This document shows, in pieces, positions 5,355 through 5,729 of a DNA stretch of 5,729 bases. Made by a program: the position numbers and the translations under genes. Below the pieces are notes generated by a model, which saw only the letters and a program-made list of their open reading frames with translations, ran no database searches and had not been told where the DNA came from. Source of the DNA: JAAYFJ01 sp964344295 (lineage in GTDB: Bacteria > Bacillota > Clostridia > Tissierellales > Peptoniphilaceae); contig CAYFMR010000026.1 in the NCBI GenBank assembly GCA_964344295.1, forward strand, positions 1 to 5,729, given 5' to 3'. Within the stretch, counting starts at the first letter, position 1. Every line of letters starts with the position of its first letter.

Positions 5355-5377
5355 GGTCTATCCTCATGGCGTTTTTT
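5342..5377. terminator. Strong bidirectional intrinsic terminator
   Basis: CGCCATGAGG (5347-5356) pairs perfectly with CCTCATGGCG (5362-5371) around a TCTAT loop. Five A before and six T after extend the stem and give a T-run on both strands. It ends the plus-strand cysteine synthase-glycosylase operon and can also end the convergent minus-strand gene whose stop is at 5417. The glycosylase stop TGA (5352-5354) is within the left arm. Confidence 0.93.
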
Positions 5378-5416
5378 ATGCGCTTCTTTGTGTGGTGATG
5401 GATTCATATGACCCCA

Positions 5417-5729
5417 TCACGGAGCAGTGACCCCTTGAGGATTTTCCAAGACAAAACTCTCGCCCACTGGGACCCATTCTCCATGGTTACGCTGACCCTC
5501 TCCTTCGTTGAGGCCCCGTTTGTATAGGGTCCACGTCAACTCTGGTGCCGTCAAAAACTCATCAGCGGTCATGGTGCTCACCACCGGCGAAAAACTGATG
5601 TCATAGACACCCACTTGACGCTCTCTATCCAAACGCCCCGACAGCCACGCGATGTGAGCCACGTGACCTTCTGTGTCCACAGCCTCCAAATGCCAATCAC
5701 CATTTTCATACAACTCACCCGGTACTTCC
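5417..5729 (-). CDS. Unrecognised protein, C-terminal part (5' end beyond window)
   Basis: The frame is open from the right edge to a TGA at 5417-5419, giving 103 visible C-terminal residues. The leftmost possible internal start is a TTG at 5713, with no ribosome binding motif visible. The frame reads on without a stop to the edge (EVPGE before it), so the gene most likely begins outside. The protein is acidic and soluble-looking, with no membrane segment. It has alternating hydrophobic/charged stretches suggesting beta-strands (WHLEAVD, VGVYDISFSPVV, LTWTLYKR). I do not recognise the family. That it is a real gene is supported by its convergent position just beyond a bidirectional terminator and by the lack of a better frame here. 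Confidence 0.6.
   Translation of the reverse strand, partial: EVPGELYENGDWHLEAVDTEGHVAHIAWLSGRLDRERQVGVYDISFSPVVSTMTADEFLTAPELTWTLYKRGLNEGEGQRNHGEWVPVGESFVLENPQGVTAP

Noticed and set aside
1..5729. CRISPR array, tRNA, rRNA, insertion sequence or attachment site
   Set aside because: No regularly spaced repeats, cloverleaf-like sequence, transposase or integrase frame, or terminal inverted repeats were seen.

Overview
The window looks like the chromosome of an anaerobic, low-to-mid GC Gram-positive-type bacterium (Bacillota, probably class Clostridia). The grounds are a complete rubrerythrin, a phosphate acetyl/butyryltransferase, a DJ-1/PfpI protein and a fold-type-II cysteine synthase of the kind common in clostridia. 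A secreted protein with three S-layer homology (SLH) domains and strong GGAGG-type ribosome binding sites fit the same picture. Genus cannot be fixed from sequence reading alone. There is no phage, IS, CRISPR, tRNA or rRNA signal, and base composition looks even across the genes.

Left part (1-3623), all genes on the minus strand. Transcription runs rubrerythrin (3042-3623), then a DJ-1/PfpI family protein (2412-2975), then a PTA/PTB-family phosphate acyltransferase (1419-2321), then the SLH protein (79-1257). A strong intrinsic terminator sits just after rubrerythrin (3012-3039). DJ-1 and the acyltransferase therefore rely on read-through or on a promoter I cannot see. The SLH gene has its own TATAAT box and is probably a separate unit. 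A hairpin with a T-tract pointing right at 43-66 suggests a plus-strand gene ending just left of the window.

Middle (3624-3868): a 245-base divergent control region. On the rubrerythrin side it has a 9-bp perfect inverted repeat in the leader. On the right-hand side it has a near-consensus promoter (TTGACT-17-TATAAT). An 11-bp dyad overlaps that promoter's start region, and a perfect 14-bp tandem repeat lies just before the ribosome binding site. The repeat creates two tiny, chained upstream reading frames.

Right part (3887-5354, plus strand): a cysteine-synthase-family PLP enzyme overlaps by 20 bases a DNA-deoxyinosine (hypoxanthine) glycosylase of the uracil-DNA glycosylase superfamily. 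The pair ends in a strong bidirectional terminator that includes the glycosylase stop codon. A convergent minus-strand gene, cut by the window edge, ends at 5417; I do not recognise it.

Taken together, these are housekeeping and oxidative-stress genes (peroxide removal, DJ-1 protein, base-excision repair, cysteine supply) beside fermentation and cell-surface genes. I found no convincing new multi-gene system. The most original items are the aromatic-rich, internally repeated C-terminal half of the SLH protein and the tandem-repeat leader of the cysteine synthase gene.
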